This document shows, in pieces, positions 9,248 through 18,106 of a stretch of DNA of 64,000 nucleotides. Each line of letters opens with the position of its first letter. Position 1 is the stretch's first letter. Below the pieces are notes generated by a model. That model saw only the letters and a program-made list of their open reading frames with translations. It ran no database searches and had not been told where the DNA came from. The position numbers were made by a program, and so were the translations under genes. Origin of the DNA: GWE2-40-63 sp041664345 (GTDB lineage Bacteria > Bacteroidota > Bacteroidia > Bacteroidales > SZUA-534); assembly GCA_041664345.1 (NCBI GenBank), contig JBAYKX010000006.1, positions 1 to 64,000 of the forward strand. Direction: 5' to 3'.

Positions 9248-9811
9248 CTATTTGTTGTTGAATTGGTTCATAGTTTCCTGAATCCCAATTAGCGGAAATA
9301 CCAGAATTGCCTCCACACATTTCTCAATCCGCTCGGGTAATGCCAATGCCTCATCAGCTGTCCATTGACCTAATACATAATCAACCTGTTGACCCCTTCC
9401 AAATTCACTGCCAATTCCAAAACGCAATCGGGAGTATGCGTCGGTACCTAAAAATTCAGTAATGCTTTTCAATCCGTTGTGGCCGGCATCGCTTCCTTTT
9501 GCACGGATGCGGATTTTACCAAAAGGGATGGCTAAATCATCGGCTATTACTAACAAGTTTTCAATAGGAATTTTTTCTTCTTGCATCCAATAATGAACGG
9601 CTTTTCCACTCAAATTCATGTAAGTGGTTGGTTTAATTAGAATAATTGTCCGACCACGATGCTTCAACTCAGTATAGGAAGTGCGTCGTTTATCAGTATA
9701 AACAAGATTGGACGCTTTAGCTAAAGCGTCCAATACTTGGAATCCAATATTATGACGGGTGTTGGAATATTCAAATCCAATATTGCCTAACCCCGCAATA
9801 AGATATTTCAT
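9248..9811 (-). CDS. pth: Peptidyl-tRNA hydrolase
   Basis: A 187-residue enzyme that releases tRNA from prematurely dropped peptidyl-tRNA. Catalytic His20 sits in NTRHNIGF and Asn10 in GLGNIGFEY, the same positions as in E. coli Pth. The Asp-containing segment IADDLAIPFGK and the RAKGSDAGHNGLKSI loop are intact. It lies 11 bases downstream of rplY in the same orientation, a conserved pairing in Bacteroidota. Confidence 0.96.
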   Translation of the reverse strand: MKYLIAGLGNIGFEYSNTRHNIGFQVLDALAKASNLVYTDKRRTSYTELKHRGRTIILIKPTTYMNLSGKAVHYWMQEEKIPIENLLVIADDLAIPFGKIRIRAKGSDAGHNGLKSITEFLGTDAYSRLRFGIGSEFGRGQQVDYVLGQWTADEALALPERIEKCVEAILVFPLIGIQETMNQFNNK

Positions 9812-9822
9812 TGTTTAGAATG

Positions 9823-10401
9823 TTATTTTGCTGGTGTAGCCTCTTTTGCTGACATTGCACTACGAGTCAAACGAACGGTAGCAATTACTGCATTTTTTGA
9901 ATCCAATAACTCTAACCCTTTAAATTTTAATTCTCCTACTTTAATTGATTTTCCTAATTCCAGTTTAGCTATATCTACATCCAAAGTGTCAGGAAAATTG
10001 GTAGATAACCCTTTAACATGGAGTTTACGCATTTTCAACATCAATTTACCCCCTTGTTTAACCCCTTCGGCCAAACCGGTAAGTTTTACTGGTATTTCAA
10101 TAGTTAATTCTCTGTCTTTTTTAATTTCAAGAAAATCGACATGATCAATATCATCGGAAACTGAATTGAATTGAAGATTTTGCATGGTTGCCTGATATTT
10201 TTTTCCATCAATGTCCAAGTCAACCAAATAAACATTGGGTGAATAAACCAGATGAGTAAAATCTTTTGCAATCACTGAAAAGTGTATGTTACTTTTACCA
10301 CCGTACATCACACAAGGTACCAATCCTTGAGTACGTAATGCCTTAGTTGATTTCTTACCAACATCAGACCTTAAACTTCCTTTAATTTCAAAGGTTTTCA
10401 T
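9823..10401 (-). CDS. rplY: 50S ribosomal protein L25 (Ctc/TL5 form)
   Basis: A 192-residue protein with an N-terminal L25 beta-barrel that binds 5S rRNA (about residues 1-95) and the C-terminal TL5 domain (about 96-180), as in the long Ctc form. An Ala/Lys-rich tail follows. Transcription probably starts at the TATCTTTG element on the minus strand at 10472-10479 and continues into pth. Confidence 0.95.
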   Translation of the reverse strand: MKTFEIKGSLRSDVGKKSTKALRTQGLVPCVMYGGKSNIHFSVIAKDFTHLVYSPNVYLVDLDIDGKKYQATMQNLQFNSVSDDIDHVDFLEIKKDRELTIEIPVKLTGLAEGVKQGGKLMLKMRKLHVKGLSTNFPDTLDVDIAKLELGKSIKVGELKFKGLELLDSKNAVIATVRLTRSAMSAKEATPAK

Positions 10402-10471
10402 TTCCTAAAACTTTATGTGCTACTTGAGTCCGAGACTCCCATTACACGTTAGACAATAATTTTTGCGGGTG

Positions 10472-10479
10472 CAAAGATA
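10472..10479 (-). promoter_or_regulatory. Predicted rplY-pth promoter (-7 element TATCTTTG)
   Basis: On the minus strand the sequence reads TATCTTTG, an exact TAnnTTTG match about 70 bases upstream of the rplY start. No strong -33 TTTG was found at the expected distance. Confidence 0.5.
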
Positions 10480-10607
10480 TAAATTAATATGAATCAATAG
10501 TTAAAGTTGCTGTTTTAATTTCATGAATCCCCATTCAAGTAACAACCTATTCATCAAATCTACTTAACCTTGAAGTAATTTTTATTCAGAATCGGTTTTG
10601 ATGGACT

Positions 10608-11546
10608 CTAAAATAAAAAATTTGAACTTATGGAGCGCTGATTATAAACGCTCTTAATGGTATTGGCAAATAAATCAGCTACAGAAAGCACCGTTATTTT
10701 ATCACAAGTACGTTTTAATGGAATGGTGTCGGTAACAATCATTTCAGTAATAGCCGACTTTTCAATTCTATCATAAGCGGGTCCTGAAAGCAGCGGGTGA
10801 GTAGCAACTACCCTTACACTAATTGCCCCATTGTCCATCATAATATCGGCAGCTTTAGTAATTGTTCCGGCGGTATCTACCATATCATCCACAATCACTA
10901 CATTTTTATCTTTCACATCGCCAATAACTTTCATATCTCCAATTTCATTGGCTCTGGAACGGCTTTTATGGCTAATTACTACCCCAGTTCCTAAAAAAGT
11001 AGAATAGGCATAAGCTCTCTTTGAACCGCCCATGTCAGGGGCCGCAATGGTTAAGTTTTCAAGATTTAACCCTCGGATGTAGGGTGTAAAAATGGATGAC
11101 GCATACAAGTGATCGACCGGAATATTAAAGAATCCTTGAATCTGATCGGCGTGCAAATCCATGGTCATTACCCTTGAAACGCCGGCAGCTTCCAATAAAT
11201 CAGCCACCAATTTTGCTCCGATTGATACCCTTGGCTTGTCCTTCCTGTCTTGCCTGGCATAACCAAAATAGGGCATAACAGCTACAATTTCATAAGCCGA
11301 AGCCCTTTTTGCTGCATCAATCATGAGCAATAACTCAAACAAATTCTCCGCCGGTTGAAAAGTAGATTGTATTACAAAAACATGCGAACCGCGAACTGTT
11401 TCCTCATAAGAGGGTTGAAACTCTCCATCGCTGAAACGTTGGACAGAAGTTCTACCTAAATAAGTACCGTAACTTTCAGCAATTTTTTCTGCTAAGTATT
11501 TCGATTCGGTACCGGAAAAGATTTTGATAGGAGCCGTTAGAGACAT
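10608..11546 (-). CDS. prs: Ribose-phosphate pyrophosphokinase (PRPP synthase)
   Basis: A 312-residue class I enzyme making PRPP from ribose 5-phosphate and ATP, feeding purine, pyrimidine, histidine and NAD synthesis. Present are RFSDGEFQPSYEE, the flexible catalytic segment YARQDRKDKPR and the PRPP-binding loop VVIVDDMVDTAGT. Length is normal. It precedes rplY-pth in the same orientation but 206 bases away, with a separate promoter for rplY. Confidence 0.97.
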   Translation of the reverse strand: MSLTAPIKIFSGTESKYLAEKIAESYGTYLGRTSVQRFSDGEFQPSYEETVRGSHVFVIQSTFQPAENLFELLLMIDAAKRASAYEIVAVMPYFGYARQDRKDKPRVSIGAKLVADLLEAAGVSRVMTMDLHADQIQGFFNIPVDHLYASSIFTPYIRGLNLENLTIAAPDMGGSKRAYAYSTFLGTGVVISHKSRSRANEIGDMKVIGDVKDKNVVIVDDMVDTAGTITKAADIMMDNGAISVRVVATHPLLSGPAYDRIEKSAITEMIVTDTIPLKRTCDKITVLSVADLFANTIKSVYNQRSISSNFLF

Positions 11547-11590
11547 AAAGAATTGATTTTCTGAAATTTAAGATTTCGATGATGCCGCTT

Positions 11591-11619
11591 CAAAATTAGT
11601 AAAATATTGATATTCCAAA
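11591..11619 (-). promoter_or_regulatory. Predicted prs promoter
   Basis: On the minus strand TTTG lies 17 bases upstream of TAATTTTG. The -7 element is an exact TAnnTTTG match and the spacing is slightly short of the usual 19-21. The prs start codon is about 45 bases downstream. Confidence 0.5.
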
Positions 11620-11713
11620 TAGTATTTTCTACTTTTTAAAAACAAGTTTCTTTACCTACTAAAAATTGTTAATTATAACTTTCTTTTATTGAAGAATCAT
11701 GAATTAATCCCAA

Positions 11714-12319
11714 TTATTGAATTGGATTCTTTTTTGAAACATTATCAATAAAAAGCAGCAATTCATCTTTACCCATTTTCGTTTCAGCTGAGGTAATAAA
11801 TATAGGTGGCAGTTCTTCCCAATTCTTTAATAATTCATTTTTATATCCGTAACTATTTTTCTCAAGGTGGTTTTTAGTCAACTTATCTGTTTTAGTAAAA
11901 ACAATGGCAAACGCAATTCCTTTTTCTCCAAGCCATTGCATAAATTCCAGTTCAATTTTTTGAGGTTCATGCCTCGAGTCTATCAATACAAACAGGCAAT
12001 ACAAATTTTCGCGATGGACAATATAATCCTGAATGAATTGCTGCCATTTTTCACGTTGCGATTTTGACACTTTAGCAAAACCATAACAAGGCAAATCGAC
12101 CAAATACCAGGAATTATCTATTTTAAAATGATTAATAAGCTGCGTTTTCCCAGGCTGACCGCTAACTTTAGCCAATTTACTGTGATTGGTTAACATGTTA
12201 ATTAGCGACGATTTACCTACATTCGACCGCCCGATAAAGGCATATTCCGGTAAATTGGGCGCCGGGCATTTTTTATAATCGGTGTTGCTTATAATAAATT
12301 CTGCAGTTTTAATTTCCAT
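11714..12319 (-). CDS. engB: Ribosome biogenesis GTPase EngB/YsxC
   Basis: A 201-residue GTPase with the G1 loop GRSNVGKS (residues 30-37), a G3 region in VDLPCYGFA and G4 TKTDKL. These match YihA/YsxC, needed for 50S subunit assembly. It lies 11 bases after the DUF2807 gene and probably shares its promoter. Confidence 0.95.
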   Translation of the reverse strand: MEIKTAEFIISNTDYKKCPAPNLPEYAFIGRSNVGKSSLINMLTNHSKLAKVSGQPGKTQLINHFKIDNSWYLVDLPCYGFAKVSKSQREKWQQFIQDYIVHRENLYCLFVLIDSRHEPQKIELEFMQWLGEKGIAFAIVFTKTDKLTKNHLEKNSYGYKNELLKNWEELPPIFITSAETKMGKDELLLFIDNVSKKNPIQ

Positions 12320-12330
12320 ACTATGTTTTA

Positions 12331-13017
12331 TTAAAAATCTTCAAGTTGGGAAATACTCCCACCAAATTTTTCCGAACGCTTGATGCGACTCGGTTTATCC
12401 TTATATTTTAACGTGGCACCAAAACTTACATTAGCATCCAGTAGCAATTTAGGAGCAACTTCGGCACTTCCCCCGCTCATTTTAGCATAAGTTACCTCAT
12501 TTTCAAGTTCCGTTGCCCGGTAATCTCCACCGGTAGAAGTTGACAAATTTACTACTCTTGAAGAACCACTTAACCTTACAAAAGCTCCTTTGTTAACTTT
12601 CATCAAAATAGAATCGGTGCCAACTAACAAATCAAAATCGCTACCCGATTTTGCTGCTAATTCAATTAATTTACCTTTGAGAGCCCCTTTGTTGTATAAT
12701 TTAATTCCTCCCCCGGCTTCCAATGTTTTCAAGTTTTTGTAAAAAATGGTTACTCGTACTTTTATCTCCTGCGGAAATTCGTAAGTTAACTTAACCGATA
12801 AAACACTATCTTTTACTGAATAATAAATTTTATCCACATCAAAAGTACCCGATTCAATTACCATTGAGTCTACATCTGCAACCTCTAAGCGGACTTCAAT
12901 CTTTCCAAATAACTCAATTCGGTTAAAACCTTCTAATTGTTCCACTTTTTGAGCAAATACATTTACATGAAACAATAATAATAGTACAATGCTTACGATA
13001 GTAATTTTATTTAACAT
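12331..13017 (-). CDS. Secreted DUF2807 (GIN-domain) protein
   Basis: A signal peptide ending near VNVFAQ precedes about 205 residues of repetitive beta structure typical of the DUF2807 head-GIN family, with a final segment SEKFGGSISQLEDF. These proteins are exported and thought to form beta-solenoids; their function is not established. The frame is open back to 13041, but the predicted promoter at 13049-13079 would start transcription almost on that codon, so the ATG at 13017 is preferred. Confidence 0.8.
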   Translation of the reverse strand: MLNKITIVSIVLLLLFHVNVFAQKVEQLEGFNRIELFGKIEVRLEVADVDSMVIESGTFDVDKIYYSVKDSVLSVKLTYEFPQEIKVRVTIFYKNLKTLEAGGGIKLYNKGALKGKLIELAAKSGSDFDLLVGTDSILMKVNKGAFVRLSGSSRVVNLSTSTGGDYRATELENEVTYAKMSGGSAEVAPKLLLDANVSFGATLKYKDKPSRIKRSEKFGGSISQLEDF

Positions 13018-13048
13018 CCTAATAATTTTATAGTAAAACAACTGGTGG

Positions 13049-13079
13049 CAAAATTACAGCCAATTATGCTATATACAAA
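13049..13079 (-). promoter_or_regulatory. Predicted promoter of the DUF2807-engB operon
   Basis: On the minus strand TTTG is followed after exactly 19 bases by TAATTTTG, an excellent Bacteroidota promoter. It diverges from the Bro-N promoter at 13094-13123. Confidence 0.65.
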
Positions 13080-13093
13080 ACTTAATTAACAAA

Positions 13094-13123
13094 TTGGCTC
13101 TCCAACTATATTATATACATTTG
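13094..13123 (+). promoter_or_regulatory. Predicted promoter of the Bro-N gene
   Basis: TTG is followed after 19 bases by TACATTTG, an exact -7 match. The ATG at 13143 lies 20 bases downstream. The two divergent promoters sit only 14 bases apart. Confidence 0.65.
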
Positions 13124-13142
13124 CTAGTATAATGTTTTGACA

Positions 13143-13979
13143 ATGATAAAAGAAACGGCGATAAAACTTTTTGAGCAAAAACAGGTACGCTCCACATGGA
13201 AAGATGACGAAGAAAAATGGTATTTTTCAATAATTGATGTTATTGAAGTACTTACAGATACAGACCGTCCACGAAAATATTGGAGCGACTTAAAAACAAA
13301 GCTAAAAAAAGAAGGAAGTGAACTGTCCGAAAAAATCGGACAGTTGAAATTAATTGCAGATGATGGAAAATTGAGGTTGACAGATGTCGCTGATACCGAA
13401 CAACTTTTCAGATTAATTCAAAGTATCCCATCTCCTAAAGCAGAGCCATTTAAAATTTGGTTAGCACAGGTTGCTCGTGAGCGTATTGATGAAATTGAAG
13501 ACCCAGAATTAGGAATTGACCGTATAATGGAAACCTATTTGCGTAAAGGTTACAGTAAAGAGTGGATAAACCAACGATTGAAAAGCATCGAGGTTCGTAA
13601 AGAATTGACCGATGAATGGGAAAACAGAGGAGTGCAAAAAGGACAGGAATATGCAATTCTGACTGATGAAATTACAAAAGCATGGAGTGGATTCACAACC
13701 AAGCAATATAAGAGCTTTAAGGATTTGAAGAAAGAGAATCTTCGAGACCACATGACAAATCTTGAATTGGTGCTTAATATGTTAGCTGAAGCCACGACAA
13801 CTGAAATTTCCAAGGAGAAGAAACCTAAAACATTTGAGGCTAATAAGAAAATTGCACAACAAGGAGGAACGATTGCCGGAAATACGAGGCGTGAAATTGA
13901 GGCAAAAACAGGAAAAAAAGTTGTCACTGGACAGAATGCGAAACAACTTGATAAGAAAAAGAATAAAGAAATAGAATAA
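13143..13979 (+). CDS. Bro-N domain (phage antirepressor-like) protein
   Basis: A 278-residue protein. Residues 1-110 match the BRO N-terminal DNA-binding fold, with a conserved WYFSIIDVIEVLT segment and RPRKYWSDLK. The middle is helical, and the Lys-rich C-terminus ends in TGKKVVTGQNAKQL. A DinD-like layout is also possible. Such proteins are common in phages and mobile elements, but also occur as isolated chromosomal genes in Bacteroidota. ATG 13143 is preferred over TTG 13137 because it follows the promoter and is a canonical codon. No other phage genes surround it. The target and role cannot be read from the sequence. Confidence 0.75.
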   Translation: MIKETAIKLFEQKQVRSTWKDDEEKWYFSIIDVIEVLTDTDRPRKYWSDLKTKLKKEGSELSEKIGQLKLIADDGKLRLTDVADTEQLFRLIQSIPSPKAEPFKIWLAQVARERIDEIEDPELGIDRIMETYLRKGYSKEWINQRLKSIEVRKELTDEWENRGVQKGQEYAILTDEITKAWSGFTTKQYKSFKDLKKENLRDHMTNLELVLNMLAEATTTEISKEKKPKTFEANKKIAQQGGTIAGNTRREIEAKTGKKVVTGQNAKQLDKKKNKEIE

Positions 13980-13996
13980 ATCGCTAGTGCCTGGCG

Positions 13997-14992
13997 TTAT
14001 TCCATTTCAATATAAACCTCCAACATTTTAGCGGTTCCGGATCTGGGGATTAAATGAATTTCGTTTATCTCAGCGGGTATCAATACAATTTCACCTTTTG
14101 TAATGGTAACTTCCAATTCCTCCTCATCATATTTAATAATTGCTTCTCCTTCAACCATCATATAAACAACAAATGAATCAAGCGTGTGATAGTCAACATC
14201 CATTGGTTTATCACATGATATAATATTAGTGGTGAAATAAGGGCACTTAACTATTTTACTGCTTTTGTTTTTTTCAAGCGAATAGGGAGTTTTAAAAGCA
14301 CCATGATGCTCATAATCAATAGCGTCTATAGCCAATTCCAGATGCAATTGCCTGGGATTTCCATCATCACCCATCCTATCCCAATCATAAATACGGTAGG
14401 TAAGATCCGATGTTTGCTGTATTTCAGCAAACAATATTCCAGGACCCGTAGCATGTATGCGTCCTGCAGGTATAAAAAACACATCACCCGATGTTACTTT
14501 TTCATAATTCAATAGTTCGCGTAACCGCCCACTGCCAAAGTAATCCAAAAGCTTTTCTTTATCCATTTCCTGATTAAACCCAACAATAAGTTCGGCCTCT
14601 TTTTCAGCATCCAAAACATACCACATTTCTGTTTTACCGTGGGAGCTGTGACGTTCATTGGCCATTTCTTCATCCGGGTGAACCTGAAGCGAAAGGTAAT
14701 CATTGGCATCAATGAATTTTATTAAAAGAGGAAATTCGTTTCCAAATTGTTCATACACCTTCTCACCTACTAAATCACCCATATATACTTCAATTAATTC
14801 CTGAATATTATTCTCCACCAAAAAGCCGTTTGTAACTTCCGAAATATCACCTTCAACCCCCGACAATTCCCAACTTTCAGCTACTTTATCCTGAGGTTTC
14901 GAATGTTTATGCAATTGCATCCGTAAACGATCACCGCCCCAAATTTTGTTTTTTAGGATTGGATTGAATTTCAAAGGGTATAACGATTTCAT
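13997..14992 (-). CDS. manA: Class I mannose-6-phosphate isomerase
   Basis: A 331-residue cupin enzyme converting fructose 6-phosphate and mannose 6-phosphate. The zinc-site segments LQVHPDEE and HGKTEMWYVL are present, with GRIHATGPG further on. Residues from about 240 onward form a second cupin. In this setting it would supply mannose phosphates for GDP-sugars and surface glycans. It converges with the Bro-N gene. Confidence 0.93.
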   Translation of the reverse strand: MKSLYPLKFNPILKNKIWGGDRLRMQLHKHSKPQDKVAESWELSGVEGDISEVTNGFLVENNIQELIEVYMGDLVGEKVYEQFGNEFPLLIKFIDANDYLSLQVHPDEEMANERHSSHGKTEMWYVLDAEKEAELIVGFNQEMDKEKLLDYFGSGRLRELLNYEKVTSGDVFFIPAGRIHATGPGILFAEIQQTSDLTYRIYDWDRMGDDGNPRQLHLELAIDAIDYEHHGAFKTPYSLEKNKSSKIVKCPYFTTNIISCDKPMDVDYHTLDSFVVYMMVEGEAIIKYDEEELEVTITKGEIVLIPAEINEIHLIPRSGTAKMLEVYIEME

Positions 14993-15175
14993 TGGAATAC
15001 TTTTAGTTTATGATTGCAAAAGTAGAAAACTAACTCAAAGTGGAAAAGGAAACTACTGCCTTATTCAATTTTTAAAAACTGAGTTCGGTCAAGAGCAATG
15101 AAAAATACTTTAATTTATCTATAAAAATTGTATCTTGCCTTGCCTTTAAAGATTATAAAAAAAATAACACGTACG

Positions 15176-15793
15176 ATGCTGGTAATAGGAATTGCAGGGG
15201 GAACCGGTTCTGGAAAAACAACCGTAGTAAAAAAAATAATGGCTAGTTTAACAGCCAACGAAGTAGCTTTGGTAACGCAAGATTCCTATTACAAAGACAG
15301 TGGGCATTTGCCCCTTGAAGAACGCCAAAAAATAAATTTTGACCACCCCGATGCTATTGAATTTGATTTATTGACCAAACATTTATCAGAATTAAAAAAT
15401 GGTAAATCGGTTGAAGAACCCATTTATAGCTATTTAACTTGCACCCGATCATCGGAAACACGAACCATAAAACCCCGCAAAGTAATTATTGTGGAAGGAA
15501 TTTTAATTTTAAGTGACCCGAAACTGCGCGACCTCTGCGATATAAAGGTATTTGTTTCGGCCGATGCCGATGACCGATTGATACGGGTGATAAACCGCGA
15601 TATTATTGAACGGGGACGAACGCTTGAAGTGGTAATGGAACGCTACCATCAATCGGTAAAACCTATGCACTTGCAATTTATTGAACCAACCAGCCGTTAC
15701 GCCGATTTAATTGTTCCACAGGGTGGTCACAATAAAGTTGCCATAAACATATTAACCTCAATTATTAAAATGAACCTTGAAAAGGAGAATTAA
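15176..15793 (+). CDS. udk: Uridine kinase
   Basis: About 205 residues from the ATG at 15176. The frame is open upstream to 15128, but the protein beginning MLVIGIAGGTGSGKTT matches the family start. The P-loop is GGTGSGKTT, and the uridine-binding segment NFDHPDAIEFD is intact. It phosphorylates uridine and cytidine in pyrimidine salvage. It lies 2 bases before the exonuclease gene. Confidence 0.94.
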   Translation: MLVIGIAGGTGSGKTTVVKKIMASLTANEVALVTQDSYYKDSGHLPLEERQKINFDHPDAIEFDLLTKHLSELKNGKSVEEPIYSYLTCTRSSETRTIKPRKVIIVEGILILSDPKLRDLCDIKVFVSADADDRLIRVINRDIIERGRTLEVVMERYHQSVKPMHLQFIEPTSRYADLIVPQGGHNKVAINILTSIIKMNLEKEN

Positions 15794-15795
15794 AC

Positions 15796-16533
15796 ATGCT
15801 TGAGAAAATTAAAGAAGAAAACATCCTTTTTCTGGACATTGAAACAGCAGCTCAAAACCAGAACTTCTCAGAAATGGATGTACGATTCAAGGAATTATGG
15901 ACAAAAAAGATGCGCTGGTACATTGAAAAAGAAGGGAAGACTGCCGAGGAACTCTATGAAAAAGCAGCTATATGGGCTGAATTTGGTAAAATTATTTGTA
16001 TTTCAATAGGTTCCATTGTTATAAAAGATGAAGAACGGATATTTCGAATCAAGTCATTTTATGGCCATAATGAAAAGAATTTACTGGAAAATTTTGCTTT
16101 TTTATTAAACAACCACTTTAATAAAGATAGGCATTTGTTATGTGCCCACAATGGAAAGGAATTTGATTTCCCATACATAGCACGCCGAATGCTGATTAAT
16201 GAAATAAAAATTCCAAAAATTCTGGATAATTCGGGCAAAAAACCTTGGGAAGTAAACCACATTGACACCATGGAGTTATGGAAGTTTGGCGATGTAAAAC
16301 ACTTTACATCCTTAGATCTGCTGGCTGCTATATTTAATATTCCTTCGCCCAAATCGCAAATTGATGGCAGCAAAGTGAATCAAATTTATTGGGAAGAAGG
16401 CGATTTATCGAAAATTGCCGGCTATTGCCAAAAAGATGTAATAACTATTGGCAAGGTTTTGCTGAAGCTTAAAGGCGATTCGACCATTGAAGAAACGCAC
16501 GTTGAAATAGCCCCTCCAACGGTGACTAATTAA
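15796..16533 (+). CDS. Predicted 3'-5' exonuclease (DnaQ/PolB-like)
   Basis: A 245-residue RNase H-fold nuclease. The exonuclease motifs are FLDIETA (ExoI), AHNGKEFDFPYIARR (ExoII) and YCQKDV (ExoIII), together providing the four metal-binding acidic residues. It belongs to the stand-alone PolB-like 3'-5' exonuclease family; the substrate is not known. It follows udk without a gap and overlaps the end of the convergent hydrolase gene by four bases. Confidence 0.85.
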   Translation: MLEKIKEENILFLDIETAAQNQNFSEMDVRFKELWTKKMRWYIEKEGKTAEELYEKAAIWAEFGKIICISIGSIVIKDEERIFRIKSFYGHNEKNLLENFAFLLNNHFNKDRHLLCAHNGKEFDFPYIARRMLINEIKIPKILDNSGKKPWEVNHIDTMELWKFGDVKHFTSLDLLAAIFNIPSPKSQIDGSKVNQIYWEEGDLSKIAGYCQKDVITIGKVLLKLKGDSTIEETHVEIAPPTVTN

Positions 16534-17330
16534 AGAATAAAACGAAATAATTCTCGCAAAAAAGTTTCGGGTGCATCGGCATGAACCCAATGACTAGCTC
16601 CGGGTATGGTAACTATTTTAACGTTTTGAAAACACCGTCGAATCAGATCCTCATCAGCCGGCTGAATGTAATGCGATTCACCTCCTTTAATAAATAAAAC
16701 CGTACCTCTAAATTGCGCCAAATTATGCTCCTCACCTTCTAAGCCAATCAATACGGCGGGCAAGTTTTGATAAAGCACATCCACATTTATTTTCCATTGA
16801 AAACTCTTATCATGATTGCGATGCAGATTTTTTATTAAAAATTTTCCTACCCTTTCTGAATCAATAGAATCCTTAATTAGTTCTTCTACCTCTTTCCTGT
16901 TTTCAATGGTGTGCAAAGGAATTGATAATAAACCTTTCAATATTTTCTGGTGTTGTTCCACCTGAGCATCGCCCGACGATAAAGAATAGCTGCGGGGGCT
17001 GATATCAACCACAATGAGTTTTTTAACCCTTTCGGGAAATAAGGAAGTAAACCACATAGCCACCTTTCCACCCATGGAATGCCCCATAATTATTGCGGAA
17101 TAGAGTTGTTTGTCGTTCATAAATTCCAATAAATCGTCAACCATTACCTGATAATTGTGCTCCGGCAAATGGGGCGATGCGCCATGATTACGCAAATCGA
17201 CCAGATATACCGAAAAATTACTCATCAGTTCGCGGGCAATTGAAACCCAATTATCCGACGAACCATACAATCCATGTAAAATAATTAACGGTGATCCTTC
17301 ACCAAAATGCTTATAATTTAGTTTAGCCAT
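16530..17330 (-). CDS. Alpha/beta hydrolase (YbfF-like esterase)
   Basis: A 266-residue hydrolase with the oxyanion segment LHGLYGSSDNW, the nucleophile elbow GHSMGGK, a candidate acid in the VVDISPRSY region and the catalytic His in GASHWVHAD. It resembles YbfF-type esterases acting on short acyl or acyl-CoA substrates. The true substrate is unknown. It is transcribed toward the exonuclease gene. Confidence 0.88.
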   Translation of the reverse strand: MAKLNYKHFGEGSPLIILHGLYGSSDNWVSIARELMSNFSVYLVDLRNHGASPHLPEHNYQVMVDDLLEFMNDKQLYSAIIMGHSMGGKVAMWFTSLFPERVKKLIVVDISPRSYSLSSGDAQVEQHQKILKGLLSIPLHTIENRKEVEELIKDSIDSERVGKFLIKNLHRNHDKSFQWKINVDVLYQNLPAVLIGLEGEEHNLAQFRGTVLFIKGGESHYIQPADEDLIRRCFQNVKIVTIPGASHWVHADAPETFLRELFRFIL

Positions 17331-17440
17331 TGTTGCATCAATAGTTTAATCGCATCAAATGTCATATTTATCAAACAAAATTACAATAATGTTCAATTTT
17401 ACCTATTTTTACAACGTATCAGGCAAAAATATAAACCTAA

Positions 17441-18106
17441 ATGATAGCATCAGAATTGATATCGGAAATTGTTCCCGCGGTGCATAAAGATGATAAGGCA
17501 TCGGAGGCATTAAACTGGATGGATGTTTTCCGGGTTTCTCATTTGCCTATTGTTGATAATCAAGAGTATATGGGGCTGATTTCAGAAACTGATATTTTTG
17601 ATATGAACAATCCTGAGATTCCGGTCTTAAGTCACACCTTATCTATTCCGCGTCCTTTTATTTATGAAAATCAGCATATTTACGAAGCCGCTGAATTGGT
17701 GGCAAAATATAAATTAACATTAATACCCGTTCTATCTGTAGATGAAAAATATTTAGGTGTTATAACACTCACCGAATTAGCGCAGGAGTTTTCGCACTTA
17801 ATGTCATCCGATAGCCCAGGTGGTATATTGGTTTTAGAACTTAATGCGCATGATTATTCTTTAAGCGAAATTGCTCAAATTATTGAAGGCAACGATGCAA
17901 AAACACTCAGTTTATATGTGCGTACTACCAATTTATCAGAAACCGTTGAGATTACCCTTAAAATAAATCGTACCGATCTTTCGGCAGTAATTCAAACTTT
18001 TGAACGGTATAATTATAAAATTAAAGCCATTCACTCCACCAGCAAAGAGCTTGATAGCCTGATTAAAGATAGGCTGGATTCATTTCTCAAATACATCAGC
18101 ATTTAA
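17441..18106 (+). CDS. CBS-domain pair protein
   Basis: A 221-residue cytosolic protein with two CBS motifs (about residues 5-60 and 75-125) and a C-terminal ACT-like beta-alpha region (about 135-215). CBS pairs bind adenosyl ligands and sense energy state. It opens the envelope block, immediately before the POTRA/barrel gene (stop TAA followed directly by GTG), which suggests translational coupling. Confidence 0.85.
   Translation: MIASELISEIVPAVHKDDKASEALNWMDVFRVSHLPIVDNQEYMGLISETDIFDMNNPEIPVLSHTLSIPRPFIYENQHIYEAAELVAKYKLTLIPVLSVDEKYLGVITLTELAQEFSHLMSSDSPGGILVLELNAHDYSLSEIAQIIEGNDAKTLSLYVRTTNLSETVEITLKINRTDLSAVIQTFERYNYKIKAIHSTSKELDSLIKDRLDSFLKYISI

Noticed and set aside
13550..13927. Long minus-strand frames over the Bro-N gene
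   Set aside because: Antisense shadows of the real gene with no signal peptide, motif or promoter.
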